From Brasenia schreberi (taxonomy: Eukaryota; Streptophyta; Magnoliopsida; Nymphaeales; Cabombaceae), in contig JAYKKT010000088.1 in the NCBI GenBank assembly GCA_036023115.1, positions 3,437,001 to 3,501,000 of the forward strand: a DNA stretch of 64,000 nucleotides. Reading direction: 5' to 3'. The first letter of the stretch is position 1, and every line of letters starts with the position of its first letter. The notes under the pieces were generated by a model, which saw only the letters and a program-made list of their open reading frames with translations, was not told the DNA's origin and did not search any database. The position numbers were made by a program, and so were the translations under genes. Below, one piece after another: positions 36,290 to 58,286 of the stretch.

Positions 36290-37335
36290 ACCCAAACCAA
36301 TAACTAGGCTTTTTCTCATACTAAATGGGGTCGGTTATGTAGACTCTTTGTTTTGATAGAGATCAATTATGTGTCATTCTAATAGGTAACTTAACATAAG
36401 CTAGATTGTTTTTTATTATTTTCTTCCAACATTTGTTTGTTCTTCTTCTTTCTCTTTTAACATTTTTACCGTCTAGTTTCTCATACCATCAAGAGATGTC
36501 AAAATGGGCTTGGTCTGGGAGGTCGGACTCGCTCGGTCCTCAAAAAATGTAGCGCTAGGCTAGAGAATTTCGACTCATATTTGAAGCAAGGGCAAATGGC
36601 CTGGCCCATATGGCCCTAAGGGCCGACACAAGCCGGGTTGGCCTTTAGAGCCACAAGCCCGTTGAATATTAGATGGAGTCTATAAAACCTTATTCAAATA
36701 TGCTTGAAATCCAAATTCAACCAACAACATTTTAGGTTTCAACAAGCCATATACACATACACATGTAATAAAAAACTATATATACTGCATACATGTAATA
36801 TAGATATATACACACTATACACACACACACATATATATGTGGGGCAGCCCTCAGCCCTGCAGGGGATAGGGCCGATCTAGCACTTTAGATGCCCATATAA
36901 AATGTGACCTAGCCGAACCCATCCCATATTAACATCTCTAATCCCATCGTATTACAACTTCTTTTGATCGTCTTTCTACGTGTTTATACCATCTTAACCA
37001 ATTTTTTCTTATTTTATCATCTATTGGTGTCACTCTCAATTTGTTTCTAATAATCTCATTATGTATATGGTCTTCACTTGCGTGACCACACATCTATCTC
37101 AACATGTGTATTTCTACCATAAACATCTTTTGTACACGTTATGATTAACTACTCAAACACTTAGAAATATAAAACATAATGGTGCTCTATAATATTTACC
37201 TTTAGCTTTAGGGATATCTTCTTGTCACATATAATACCTTATACATCTCTCCGTTTAACCAACCAATAATAATTTTATGTTTAAGATCTCTATCAATTTT
37301 TGGGGTTCTCTTTCTATATATATGAAAATAATATC
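36290..37335 (-). mobile_element. RTE LINE 3' fragment split by a MITE
   Basis: It begins on + with 'taactaggctttttctcatac' (the LINE tail) and runs to the RT C-terminal region. It is interrupted by the MITE at 36492-36940, after which the LINE resumes ('cttcttttgatcgtctttc'). No long ORF remains. Confidence 0.72.
36492..36940. mobile_element. hAT-type MITE inserted in a LINE
   Basis: The ends 'agagatgtcaaaatgggc' and 'cccatattaacatctcta' are inverted repeats. Flanks 'ataccatc' and 'atcccatc' match at 7 of 8 positions, as expected of an old hAT target duplication. The interior is GC-rich ('ggccctaagggccga') with an AT-rich core and no ORF. Confidence 0.72.
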
Positions 37336-37355
37336 CAATCTACCTTTGACATGCC

Positions 37356-37808
37356 TAGAGATGTTCATAAGGTGAGACAAGGCATACCAAAGTTTTCATC
37401 CCCGTCCTTGTTTTAGAGCCCCCACTCCCATTCCCGTCCTTACAACAGGATAAAAAAGGCCCACATCCCCACCCTACGGGGACCCATCGGGGGAAGAGGA
37501 ACTTTGTGTTGCACTTTGAAATTCACTTTAAATATAAAACGAAACCTTAATTTATGTGAAATGTATTCAAATTCGAGCATATAATATAAAATATGTGTTA
37601 AATGACAATAAGTTTATGAATTAAAAAAAAGAGAGGTGATACATTATTTTATTTATCATCTTGCATAAAACTTTTTAGAACCAATCAGGAAAGGTGTCAG
37701 GGTCTCAAGGCGGGATGTGGACCTACTATTCTCATCCCCATATTGATCCCCCTTGTCTCCGCCCTTCTATTTCCACTCTCCGAATCCCTTCTCCATGAAA
37801 CATCACTA
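37356..37808. mobile_element. hAT-type MITE (453 bp)
   Basis: The ends 'tagagatgttcat' and 'atgaaacatcacta' are inverted. Flanks 'gacatgcc' and 'gacatatg' match at 6 of 8 positions. The subterminal arms are rich in 'catccccgtcc' and 'gggaccc'-type motifs around an AT-rich core. Confidence 0.65.
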
Positions 37809-39002
37809 GACATATGCTTTTGGTGGAATTATTGTAAGTTAAAAAATTAAAGGTTTGCAAAAATGAATGAGGGACACTCATGTCCTAAAAAACAATCACT
37901 ATATATAGAATTGGATCTTGCCTACCCCATTGCTTTTAGGTGATGTGAGTTTAATTTAATTTTTTTAAAGAACTTGTAAAAGTTTGAAAGATATTGTTAT
38001 TACACTGGTATTATCCAAAAATAATACGTTGAAAACATCCAATCACTATATATATATATATATAACATGAGCGTTGCCTTTGCTTGTAGAAGTAGATGCG
38101 AATGAGCGTTGAAAACACTAAAAGCGTTGCCAACTTTGTGAAAGCCTAAATTGACCTTGCTGAGTTCACGTCTTGTCTTGTGAATTCACATTATTTAAAA
38201 CTTGGACCCTGGTGGCAACTCCGATGCTCTCAGAATCGTCTTCGACTCGACTCGTTTCTTCGAAGATGTTTTCATCATGGCTGGGGCATATGAAGTCCAA
38301 TGGATGTCTATCGCAAAATTGTGAACAAACAGAAGTAAAAGATGTTATAGTTTATGAGCACTAAGGTTGGATCATTTTGTTATCCTATCTACGAAATTCT
38401 CCGTGTTCGTTTACAGTGACGGATCTACATTGAGCTGAAGTGAGACGTCTCACTCTAAATTTCAAAAACTAACTTAAGGTTTATAGCCCATGATGAAATC
38501 AATGAGCTAACAATACATAGTTTACCCCACCCTAAACTATTCGAAGAGCTGTTTACTTCTCTCTAAAATAGTTTTTAGATCCACCACTGTGCTCCCCTCG
38601 AGGGTGGAAGGGCGGATTTAGATATTAGAAAAAAGAGAAAAGTAGGGTCTTATTCTATTTGTGAAAATTGGGATCTCGACCAACCTAAATTCAATGATCG
38701 CATAGGTTCTTGAGACTAAACCACAACCACCACAACCACCACCACCACCACCACAACTAAGTCTTTTTACTACTGAAAAAATGACAAATGTTGTTAGAAT
38801 ACCATCGTCTCCAATAATAACAAACTTTTCGCTCCCTTTTAGCTGTCTTATGTACACATAAGTATCAAATAAGAAGACAAATAAATTAGAAGTGACACGA
38901 TAAAGTTTTCATTTTAATGATTTACTCGTTATACCTCAACCTTCCTTTCTGGATTAAAAGCCATACATGACTTAATTCTCAAGAGAGGGTCAGGACTCAC
39001 AA
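37809..39002. other. Intergenic, nothing recognisable
   Basis: Mixed sequence without a supported gene. A short open frame at 38173-38364 and a (CCA)n-like run at 38725-38753 are present. The former shows no family resemblance. Confidence 0.4.
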
Positions 39003-39100
39003 AGCAATAGCTCACCTGGCCATTGTGGTTACTCATAAGTAGAACGTCGTGAGTTTGATATCCACTGCCGGCATCTGGCTTGGGCCTCCCAAATTTAAAA
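39003..39100 (+). mobile_element. tRNA-derived SINE head
   Basis: 'caatagctcacctggccat' is box A-like and 'gtgagtttgatatccactg' is box B-like, about 40 bases apart. 'gccggcatctggcttgggcc' follows, then A-rich sequence. Same class as 35485-35580. Confidence 0.55.
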
Positions 39101-39154
39101 TAAAACAAGAGGTCAGGACAGACTTACTTCCAACCCGCTTCGATCATGACAGAC

Positions 39155-39359
39155 TAGGATGACAATGTTGACCCAACCCGTGCAACCATGACCTAACTCG
39201 ACCCGATCAGGTTTGTATTCAGGTATAAGCATAAGGTGTCCTGAATATATATATACATATACATATACATATATACACATACATATACATATATACACAT
39301 ACATATACATATACACACATACATATACATATACATATACATATATACACATACATATA

Positions 39360-39392
<33 letters not shown>

Positions 39393-39400
39393 ACATATTC

Positions 39401-39431
<31 letters not shown>

Positions 39432-39542
39432 CATATACACACATACATATACATATACATATACATATATACACATACATATATACATATACATATACAT
39501 ATTCATATATATATATATATATACATATTCATATATATATAT

Positions 39543-39577
<35 letters not shown>

Positions 39578-39675
39578 TACACATACATATATACATATAC
39601 ATATTCATATATATATATATATACATATACATATACATATACATATATATATACATATACATACATATATATATA

Positions 39676-39708
<33 letters not shown>

Positions 39709-39916
39709 ACATATACATATATATATATATACATATATATATATACATATACATATATATACATATACATATACATATATATACATATACATATACATAT
39801 ATATACATATACATATACATATATACATATATATATACCCGTATCCACCCCGTTGATGCTCAGATCGGTAGGCTATAGGTATATGCGTCCCCGACTCACC
39901 CCCATTGCCATCCCTA
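39155..39916. mobile_element. hAT MITE (762 bp) with an internal hexanucleotide array
   Basis: The left end 'taggatgacaatgttgac' and right end 'cccattgccatcccta' are inverted repeats. They are bounded by a perfect 8 bp target duplication, tgacagac (39147-39154 and 39917-39924). About 85 bp of left arm and 80 bp of right arm remain. Everything between is an (ATACAT)n array. The element lies about 350 bp upstream of the RABH1 start codon. Confidence 0.85.
39240..39836. repeat. (ATACAT)n / (TATACA)n microsatellite array, about 600 bp
   Basis: Imperfect hexanucleotide repeats with interspersed 'acacat' and 'attcat' variants and (AT)n runs. It is open in several frames on both strands only because the period is a multiple of three. 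Confidence 0.97.
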
Positions 39917-39924
39917 TGACAGAC

Positions 39925-49762
<9,838 letters not shown>

Positions 49763-50452
49763 ATGCAGCATTCGCATTTCAATATTTCAATATGTTCCGA
49801 ACCTGGCCGTGCTTCTGCCATTCATTGGTGGTCTCCGACAAAGCAGCCTAGCTTCAAAGGCACTTGATGTGGGTATGTGATACATGAGGCTGATTGTAGA
49901 GTTGAGATTTTCTATGAGTTTCGGTTGTAGTTAAGACCTTCATGCTATTTGAACAGTTCTTTATATTAAACCTCATTTCTTGGAAATTCCCGGTACTATT
50001 AAATGCTCGTGTTAAACTTGGTTGACATATATATATATATATATAAAGACATCTTATATGCATAATGTCTTTCGGTACATAATCTTCACCGTTTGATGTC
50101 TGAAATTAACCGTGGAGATTTGAATTATCAAATGGGATATTACATAAAAAGTACATGAAGTATTTTTAATTTAAATCTTCACCGTTATCTAAAAAATTGA
50201 ATAATATAAATGAGTTATAAATGCATAATATCGTTTGGTACGTAATCTTGCATTCAAGTACCATTCAAACTTTAAGATCATTTACCATTTCACTTTTTTA
50301 CTTTGCATGTGCATTAAATATAAAGTAATTTAAAAGTATTTATGTAAAATTATATATCGAAAGACTATATATTATATACATGTTCAGCTGTAGCATCACA
50401 AGAGCAGTTTCTTGGAAGGTGGACTTGCATGAAACTTCGCTGAAGTGCCAAA
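49763..50452. other. RABH1 3' UTR and spacer
   Basis: The first 250-300 bases are likely the 3' UTR. Two related 'gcataat.tc.tt.ggtac.taatctt' blocks occur near 50060 and 50222, and an (AT)n run lies at 50028-50045. The final five bases, ccaaa, are the left target duplication of the next element. Confidence 0.45.
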
Positions 50453-51439
50453 TCTTAAAATGTAATAGGACAGGCCACTAGGGCTTGTATTTGTGTGTTG
50501 GATAGTCAAGGCCATCATGACCATGGCCACCCCTAGCTAGCCATTGGGGGTCTCCTTGGTCCCCAACGGCTAGTCAATATAACTGTTGGGTAGTTGATTC
50601 CATGATGCTTTCCTTTCTTTATCATTTGCTGTAACATAAATATGTACATTTGCTCTATAAATAGAGTGCTTACCTCTTAATAAAATATGTTGTTTTGCAG
50701 CATTGTGACACTTGTTTTGATCTTTTGATTGCTTGTTATTCAACTTACATTAAGCATTGAAACACTTAGCTTTTGGTGGATTTGTTTATGGGCTATTATT
50801 GGTTTGTTCAATTGACGATTGATTGGGATTCCTCAAGTGACTTGAAGGATCATTTTCTTACATGGTATCAAAGCCTAGTTGCAAGAATCTTATTGGACAC
50901 GGTTGCATGGAAAGTGTGTCCGACTTGAAGCAAGTTTTGTCTTCTTACTTTTGCTTGTCGAGGTAATCTCTGAAAACTTGTTTTTTGTGAGAAATAGAAG
51001 GAAAAAATGAAGTGTTTCGATGTTTGCTTGACTCAAATTGTTGTCAAAGTTGAATAAGAACGACTTTTTTTTTGTCTTAAGACTATTGAGATTATATTGA
51101 TGGCAGTATTTAAGAACCTAATTTGATTATTGATGGGCTTGATGAAGATAATATCATCAAAGCTTAAGAAAAATATAAACAAGATTTAAAAATATGAGAA
51201 AAAATGAATACAAACATCACTTGGATCATTTATCAAAATATAGATAATAAACTTAAAAATAGAATCATCTTTGAAAGTTCTTTTCAAACTTAGGAATATT
51301 TGAAGAAAATTCATTGTGTAGATAATTTCGTTTTCCAAATTGATTTAATAAAAGGATGATAATGCTAAAGCAAGGCAACTTGAGCATTAGAGTTTATCAC
51401 AATGAATGTTTTGAATTGTGTTATCAGCTTCGAAGTTTT

Positions 51440-52435
51440 GATAAGTTTGAAAAACTTAAAAAATAGATGCGTTTAAAGAATATTTGAACAACTACTATTT
51501 TTTCTTGTTCATGCGAGGTTTTAGAGATGATTTTGAAAATATAATATCTACTATAATCCATAGAAAACCAAGGGGAAAGGGGAATGAGTTTCTTACCGAT
51601 GTAGTTATGAAAGAAACTAGATTAAAATCTTTAAATATTTTCAAAGAGATTGTTCTTACCGTATCAAGATCGGGGATGAATTTAAAGAGATACAAGCCTC
51701 CTCACATCAAGAACATTGAAAGAAAAAAATATTGAAGAACAAATAAAAAAGCCCACGGTTCTATGGTGTCTATGGTCAAACAAAAGCATCATTTGCCACT
51801 ATTGAAAGGAAATTGGACATCAAAACCACTTGTCCTATCTTGATGAAAAAATTCGAGAATATGACTACCATGGAGGATAAAGAGAGAGGAGATCTACCTT
51901 GGAACATCAAGGCATATAAAGAAGAGATATTCAAAGAAAAGGCTACCATTTTCGGTAATGTGTTATCGACAAATTCTCAAAGTATGTTTTGGTTTTTATA
52001 TTCGGGTGCACTCTTTCACATGATACATAAAAGAATTCTCTTGAAAAATTCTTGTTAAGAGTTCAGATAAACATGTTTTTACGATCGATGGTACAAGACT
52101 TCAAGTAAATGAAATTGAAAACTTTGAAAATAAAGATTTTAAGGTACCTAATGTAAGTTTTGTACCAAAATTTAATTAAATACTCTTTTCGTTGTTCAAA
52201 TTTGTGACAATAATTATATAATCACTTTTTCATCCAAAAATTATGCGGTATAGGATCATCTATCGAAAAAGGTAATTAGATAAGGCCATAGAGAAAGTGG
52301 ATTATACACAATAGGCAATTTGGTTGTGCTAAATTTTGACAAATGTGGTGTAGTTCATGACACTATTTTTTGGTACAAAAGATTAGGGCATTTAGACAGG
52401 AACAAGTTGTGTAATCATCATTTGTTGAAAAATAC
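51440..52435 (+). pseudogene. Copia gag and pre-integrase remains (second element)
   Basis: A frame at 51484-51735 (FMRGFRDDFENIISTIIHRK, KRYKPPHIKNIER) resembles Copia gag. Later fragments (51813-52058) and a pre-integrase piece, DTIFWYKRLGHLDRNKLCNH (about 52350-52425), precede the LINE insertion at 52436. The frame is broken at several points. Confidence 0.65.
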
Positions 52436-53647
52436 AACTACAACACCAACAACTAAGCCTTTTTCCATACTACGTGGGTCGGCTACATGCATTCTTTGTG
52501 TCCACATAACCCTATCATATGCCATACTAGCAGTTAATTCAATATAAACAAGATCATTGTTTATAGTTTCTTTTCAACACTTTTGTGGTTATCCTCTTCC
52601 TTTTTAACATTTTTACAATCTAATTTTTCATACATTCTTACAAGAGTTTCCTTGAGTCGTTTTTCTACATGTCCAAACCATCTTAAACGATTTTCACTAA
52701 TTTTATCCTCTATTGGTGTTACTCGTAATTTGTTTCTAATAACCTCATTATGTATACGATTTTTCCTTGTGTGATCACTTATCCATTTCAACATCTTCAT
52801 TTATGCTACAGACATTTTTTGCATATGATGATTATTATCTACCCAAAACTCAGAACCATAAAATATAGTAGGTCTAATTGATGCTTTATAATATTTGCCT
52901 TTCAACTTTAATGATATCTTCTTATCGTATAGAATATCTGATGTCCCTTTCCATTTTAACCAATCGACATTAATTTTATGTGTAACATCTATATCAAATT
53001 TTCATCACTTTGACTTGACCCTAGGTATTTAATATTTTCTTTATAAGGGATGCAATAAGTGCCAATCTTATTTTCTATGTCATTTGAAGTATCCAAATGA
53101 TCAAACTTACATTCTATATATTCTATCTTTGTTCTATTGAGTTGGAAACCTTTACTTTCTAACGTTTCTCTCTATAATTCCAATTTCCTATTAACTTTTT
53201 TCTTATACTCATCCATTTACATAATGTCATATGCAAATAACAATACACCAAGATACTTAATCTTAAATATGTTTTATTAACTCATCAATAACCAGTATAA
53301 ATAAATATGGACTTAAAGTTGATCTAATGATGTAACCCAATCTTAAATTCAAAGGAGTTTGTCATTCTTTCATAAGTCCTCACAATATTTTTGCACCATC
53401 GTACATGTCTCTTATAAGATTTATGTATATCAATAGGATACTTCTCTTTTCCAAGGTTCTCCAAATAACATATCTTGCACTCTATTGTAAGCTTTTTGTA
53501 GATCAATAAATAACATGTGAAGGCTATTCTTTTTTTATTTAAAATATTTTATAAAATGTCTCAATAGGTGAATTACTTCAATAATAGATCTATTGGGCAT
53601 GAATCTGAATTGGTTCTCTGTTGTGTTTGATACTTATCTTAACCTAC

Positions 53648-56336
53648 AACAACAACAACTAAGCCTTTTCCCATACTAGACGGGGTCGGCTACATGGATT
53701 CTTTGTTTCCACAGATCCCTATCATGTGCCATGTTAGCAGTTAACTCCCAATAAGCTAGATCATTCTTTATTGTTTCTTTCCAACACTTTTGTGGTCGTC
53801 CTCTACCTCTTTTAATACGTTCCAAATTTAGTTTTTCTAACCTTCTTACAGGTTCTTCTTTTGATCTTCTTTCTATATGTCCAAATCATCTTAAACGATG
53901 TTCTCTCATTTTGTCCTCTATTGGTGTCACTCCTAATTTGTTTCTAATAACCTGATTATGTATACGGTCTTTTCTTGTATGACCACTTATCCATCTCAAC
54001 ATCTTCATTTCTGTCACAGACATCTTTTGTACATGTTGATGATTAACTGCCCAACACTCAGAACCATAAAACATGGCAGGCCTAATTGCTGCTCTATAAT
54101 ATTTACCATTTAATTTTAATGGTATCTTCTTATCACAAAGAATACTTGATGCTCCTCTCCATTTTAACCAACCAGCATTAATTCTATGTGTAACATCTCC
54201 ATCAATTCTTCCCTCACTCTGAAAAATTGATCCTAGATATTTAAAACTTTCCTTTTGGGGAATGCAATGTGTGCCAATTTTAATTTCCATGCCGAAACTT
54301 ACCTCAGTGATAGCAAAGCAATGCTCCTCGTTGCTTTCAGCTCGTTACTGCGCACTTCAGCTGTTCCTCCGATCAACTGCTTGCGGATGCTTTCTACGCT
54401 TTGCAACGGTCTCGTTCTCCTCTCGAACTAGATCGGCTTAGCTGCACTTGCTTCGCATAGGAACAGGATACACTCACGACAAGGAACACTTTTATTCATT
54501 CACCTTGAACCAAACGGATTACAATGTACAGGACACATGCATACGGACTGCTGATCAAGGGAGGTTAACGGACTAGACTTGGAAGGCCTGGCCTCGGTTC
54601 CCCTTGAACCAGGCTGGGAAGGCTTCTCTCCCTTTCAAGAACCCCTCACTCTCACTCGGTTCAGCCCCTGCTGAACTAGTGACTCGCCTCTCCAATCTAA
54701 GACCCGCACTACACTCAAGCACCTCACCTCAATGACTTAACTCATCCCAGCTATGTCCTATTTATAGAACTCGGTTGGGCTGGGTTCTCATGTCCACCCA
54801 AGGGATATTCCCATGGAATATTCCCTTGGGTTACCTAGCTAGGTTAGGCACTAACCACCCATAGTTAGGCCAACCCGTGTCCCACTATGTGACCTGAATT
54901 TACCTATACACTAGACACACACGACTCTACCTATGTCTAGGATATTTACATGACACAATACAATGACATGCATGAGCCAAACACACTCGACTCACGCCCA
55001 CACCCATACACGACATGAGATACAAGTGACGCATATACAAGCACCAAAGCCCCCAACCATGTCTCCAAGAGAGGTTCACGCTCGCCTCATGAACATGGTG
55101 CGCGCGCCTATGCCCGAGCCACTCCCGGTGCGCGTGCCCTCTGAAGCCTCCCGATGAAGAATGCGCGCGAGCGAGCGCGCCTCGAAAAATTGTCTGTGAC
55201 AACTCTCCCCCGGCCAAGCAGGACCTCGCCCTCAAGGTCTCGTGAGCATGTGCCTCAGCCTAAGCACTCCCTCGGCTGAGCTCTACTCACAGCCCCTGCC
55301 ATCCTCTGAAAACCTCGAGCTCTACTCGTGAGCATGTGCCCAAGCGAGTGAGTCGTGCTTTGCCGGGGGAGCGACAAAGGAGTGGTGCACACTCACCCGA
55401 CCTCGAGGGCGAGGTCATGCTTGGCCGGGGGAGAGTTATGACGAACGCGACGCTAGCGCCCCACGCACGCCCCACCCGCCACGCGCATGCGCCATGCATA
55501 GGTGCCGCACGCATGAGGAGCGCGCGTACTGACACTGGTGGAGCATCTCTTCGGCACATGGAGTCGTGTCATTGTACATACATGTATTGTGAGTCATGAG
55601 TCATGTATGTAGTATGTACGTGTGTGCGTGAGTCGAGTGTGTTCGGCTCATGCATGTCAAGTGTGCTTGGGTCATGTAATGTCTAGAGTGTCTAGGTGAG
55701 ACGGGTCACTAGACTAGACATGGGTTAGCCTAACCTAGAGTGGTAACTAAGGGGGAATATTCCTTGGTCAGGGTTAGTCCAGCCAGCCGAACTCTATAAA
55801 TAGAGATCGGGTGGGTTGTTGTGAGAGATGAAGTGGAGGGTTAGTGAGATCAGGTCTTCACTTGGAGAGTTAGGCGTGTAGTTCAGTTCAGCAAGGGGCT
55901 GAACTGAATGAGTGAGTGTGCTCTTGAAAGGAGAGAGGGTCTCACACGATCTGGTTTAGTGTGAGCCAAGGTCAGCCGTCCAAGAGTGACCGTGAACCTC
56001 CCTTTGTCAGCAGATCAGTCCAAGTCCAGTTCTGTAAATGGTTTTGAGCAAGTTCAAAAAGATGTTCTTCATCATATGAACTGAGTGAACGAGTTCCTGT
56101 TTTGAAGCCGCGTGAAAGCTTCTTAGCCGATGTACTTCTCGAGTGAAGCAGGTTGTCATGTGGTGGATAGAAGTTCCGCAACAAACGTGAAGAAACCTCA
56201 GCTGAGCGGGCGACAAACGCACGAATAGATGAGTTTCTGCGCAGGTAAGTGAGATGAGAACAACGTGGGACGTTATTCTGCTATCACGAGGTAAATTCTC
56301 AGTATCTTGAGAAAAACATGGATTACAAAAAAATTA
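53648..56336 (-). mobile_element. Second LINE insertion carrying LTR-derived sequence at its 5' side
   Basis: It is flanked by a perfect 20 bp duplication at 53628-53647 and 56337-56356 (begins tgatactta, ends acctac). The 3' part (54290-53648) is an RTE LINE with the (TTG)n tail and a 134-codon open RT C-terminal frame at 54290-53886 (FKYLGSIFQSEGRIDGDVTH, SECWAVNHQHVQKMSVTEM, WISGHTRKDRIHNQVIRNKL). This is the best-preserved LINE coding in the window. The rest (54290-56301) is the inverted LTR pair. Confidence 0.85.
54290..56301. mobile_element. Head-to-head pair of LTRs joined by polypurine-tract ends
   Basis: The left arm, read on minus from 55201 to 54290 (912 bp, TGTCACAG...TTCGGCA), is related to the right arm, read on plus from about 55437 to 56301 (865 bp). 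Both are preceded, facing the centre, by 'gagggcgaggtc.tgcttgg' and 'ccgggggagag', a polypurine tract as found just before a 3' LTR. Shared blocks in the same order include 'gtcgagtgtgtt.ggctcat', 'ctataaata' TATA boxes and 'ctatcac.gaggtaa'. The arms are clearly diverged. About 230 bp lies between the tracts. No gag or pol is present. Confidence 0.75.
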
Positions 56337-58286
56337 TGATACTTATCTTAACCTACGTTCGATAATTATTTCCCATAATTTTATAGTATGGTTCATTAAG
56401 TTGATACCTCAATAATCCACACAATTCGCAATGTAGCCCTTGTTCTATATATGGGTATAAGTTTATTCACTCTCCATTCCTCGGGCATCTTTTGGGTTCT
56501 TCATATTTTATTAAATAGTCTTGTGAGCTAAGTGTGCCTCATCTCTCCTAGAATTTTCCATATTTTTATAGGAATATTGTCTAATCCTAGAGATTTACCA
56601 ACCTTTATATATTTAAGTGTCTCTTTAACTTCATTCTTTTAATACGCCGATAGAAATTATGGTTTATATACTTAGCTAACTATCTTAAGCTAATACTACA
56701 ATATGTATTTTATTAAAAAGCTTATAGAAATAATTTTTCATCTATTTTTTATGTCATCATTTGTCACTACAATCTTCTTATCTTTGATGCATCTAATAAA
56801 AGTTTTTATAAGATCCTTAGTTTTCTTATCTCTACCCTTAGTTATCCTAAAAATATCTCTTTCACTTTTTTTGAGTTAAACTTTTTATATAAATTTTCTC
56901 AAATTTTAGCTTTTGCTTCACTAACGGTTTTTTCACTTCTTTCTTTGCTTTCTTATAAGCGTCCCAAGTTTCACTAGTCTTCTTAGCATAATGCAATTTG
57001 TAACATGTCTTCTTTGCTCTGATTTTATCTTACGTCATTTCACTCAACCATCATGCTTCTTTTTATGTCAATACGACTCTCTTAGATTCGCCTAACATAT
57101 CTTTTGTCACTTCTGTAATATGTATAGATATATTGTTCTATATATTAGGTGTACATACATCATTTCAAGTATTTTTTATTTAAATATATATTTTGAAGAA
57201 ATTTTTATTTAAATATAATATTCTTTCTTACATTTGAGGTTCCACCATCTAGTTCGAATAACTCTATACACTCTATTCTTTTTTTCTGCTTTTTTACGTA
57301 CAAATCAATTGCTAAAAGTTGATATTGAGTAGTTAAGCTTTTTCCTACAATTATCTTGCAATCTTTACAACACCATTTATCTTTCTTCCTACAAATAAAA
57401 TAATCAATTTGTGTTTGTGACAAGCCACTCTTATAAGTAATTAAATGTTCATCTCGTTTTTTGAAAATTGCATTAGATATAGAGGCAAAATTTAAAATCT
57501 CTCTATCCTTTTCATTTATATATCCAAAACCATAATTTTCATGAATACCTTGATATCCTAATGCATCTTTACCGACATTTCCATTCAAGTCTCTTCATAA
57601 ATAAATCATCTTCCCTTGTGAAATTCTTTGAATTACTTTATCTAACTCCTCTGAAAAAACTTTTTTTATACTATCTTCTAATCCTACTTAGGGTGCATAA
57701 GCACAAACTATATTCGAAGCCTCTGCACCTAATACTAATTTCTCTATCATAATTCGGTCACCATATCATTGTACGTCTACTACACTATCCTTTAAATCTC
57801 TTTTGCTTTTTTTTTTCTACCTACTTTGTCTCTTGTAAACATAAAATATAAATATTTCTTTGAATTATAGTATCTACCACTTCCATTAATTTATCGGTCA
57901 ATGTTTTGATATTCTTTGAATTACTAGCTTCCTTTTCTCCCGCATGCGTCCATTCTGAAAATACGGAGACCCTTGCATAACTTGTTCACTACATTTGGGT
58001 GACAATGTAGCGGTACTAACTTCTTTACCCACATGATGTGGGAACCTTTTGTATAATTGATTCATTGTATCAGGTCAAAGGTTAGAGATCCTTGCTTACT
58101 TTTCATTACATTCGGGCTATACAATGCGTCGGTAGGAGAGAACACCCCAATACAATGCTCAGAATCCATGGTAGATAAGTCTCACAAAGTTTTACGCTGA
58201 CTATTGAAAACCTAACGCAATCCTCCTATTTTATCCGAGTTTGGAACCGGCCATGCAAGGGTGATCCCTTACATGTGCAAAGTTTC

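Larger units (their letters stand above)
52436..58286 (-). mobile_element. Near-full-length RTE-type LINE, interrupted
   Basis: It runs on the minus strand from about 58286 (5' end) to the tail at 52436 ('caccaacaactaagcc' on +). Target duplications are 'tttgttgaaaaatac' (52421) and 'tttgttaaaaaac' (58287). Without the 2.7 kb nested insert it is about 3.1 kb, close to a complete RTE. An open frame at 57588-57205 carries the endonuclease region (GKDALGYQGIHENYGFGYIN, YKSGLSQTQIDYFICRK). RT pieces follow, but stops and frameshifts are frequent. Confidence 0.85.

Noticed and set aside
39113..39878. Long open frames on both strands (YMYMYVY / YTYTYIHI)
   Set aside because: They are translations of the (ATACAT)n array, which lacks stops because its period is a multiple of three.
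54927..55599. Open frames of about 90-100 codons in the GC-rich LTR arms
   Set aside because: They overlap one another on both strands within LTR sequence, show no domain, and result from the high GC content.
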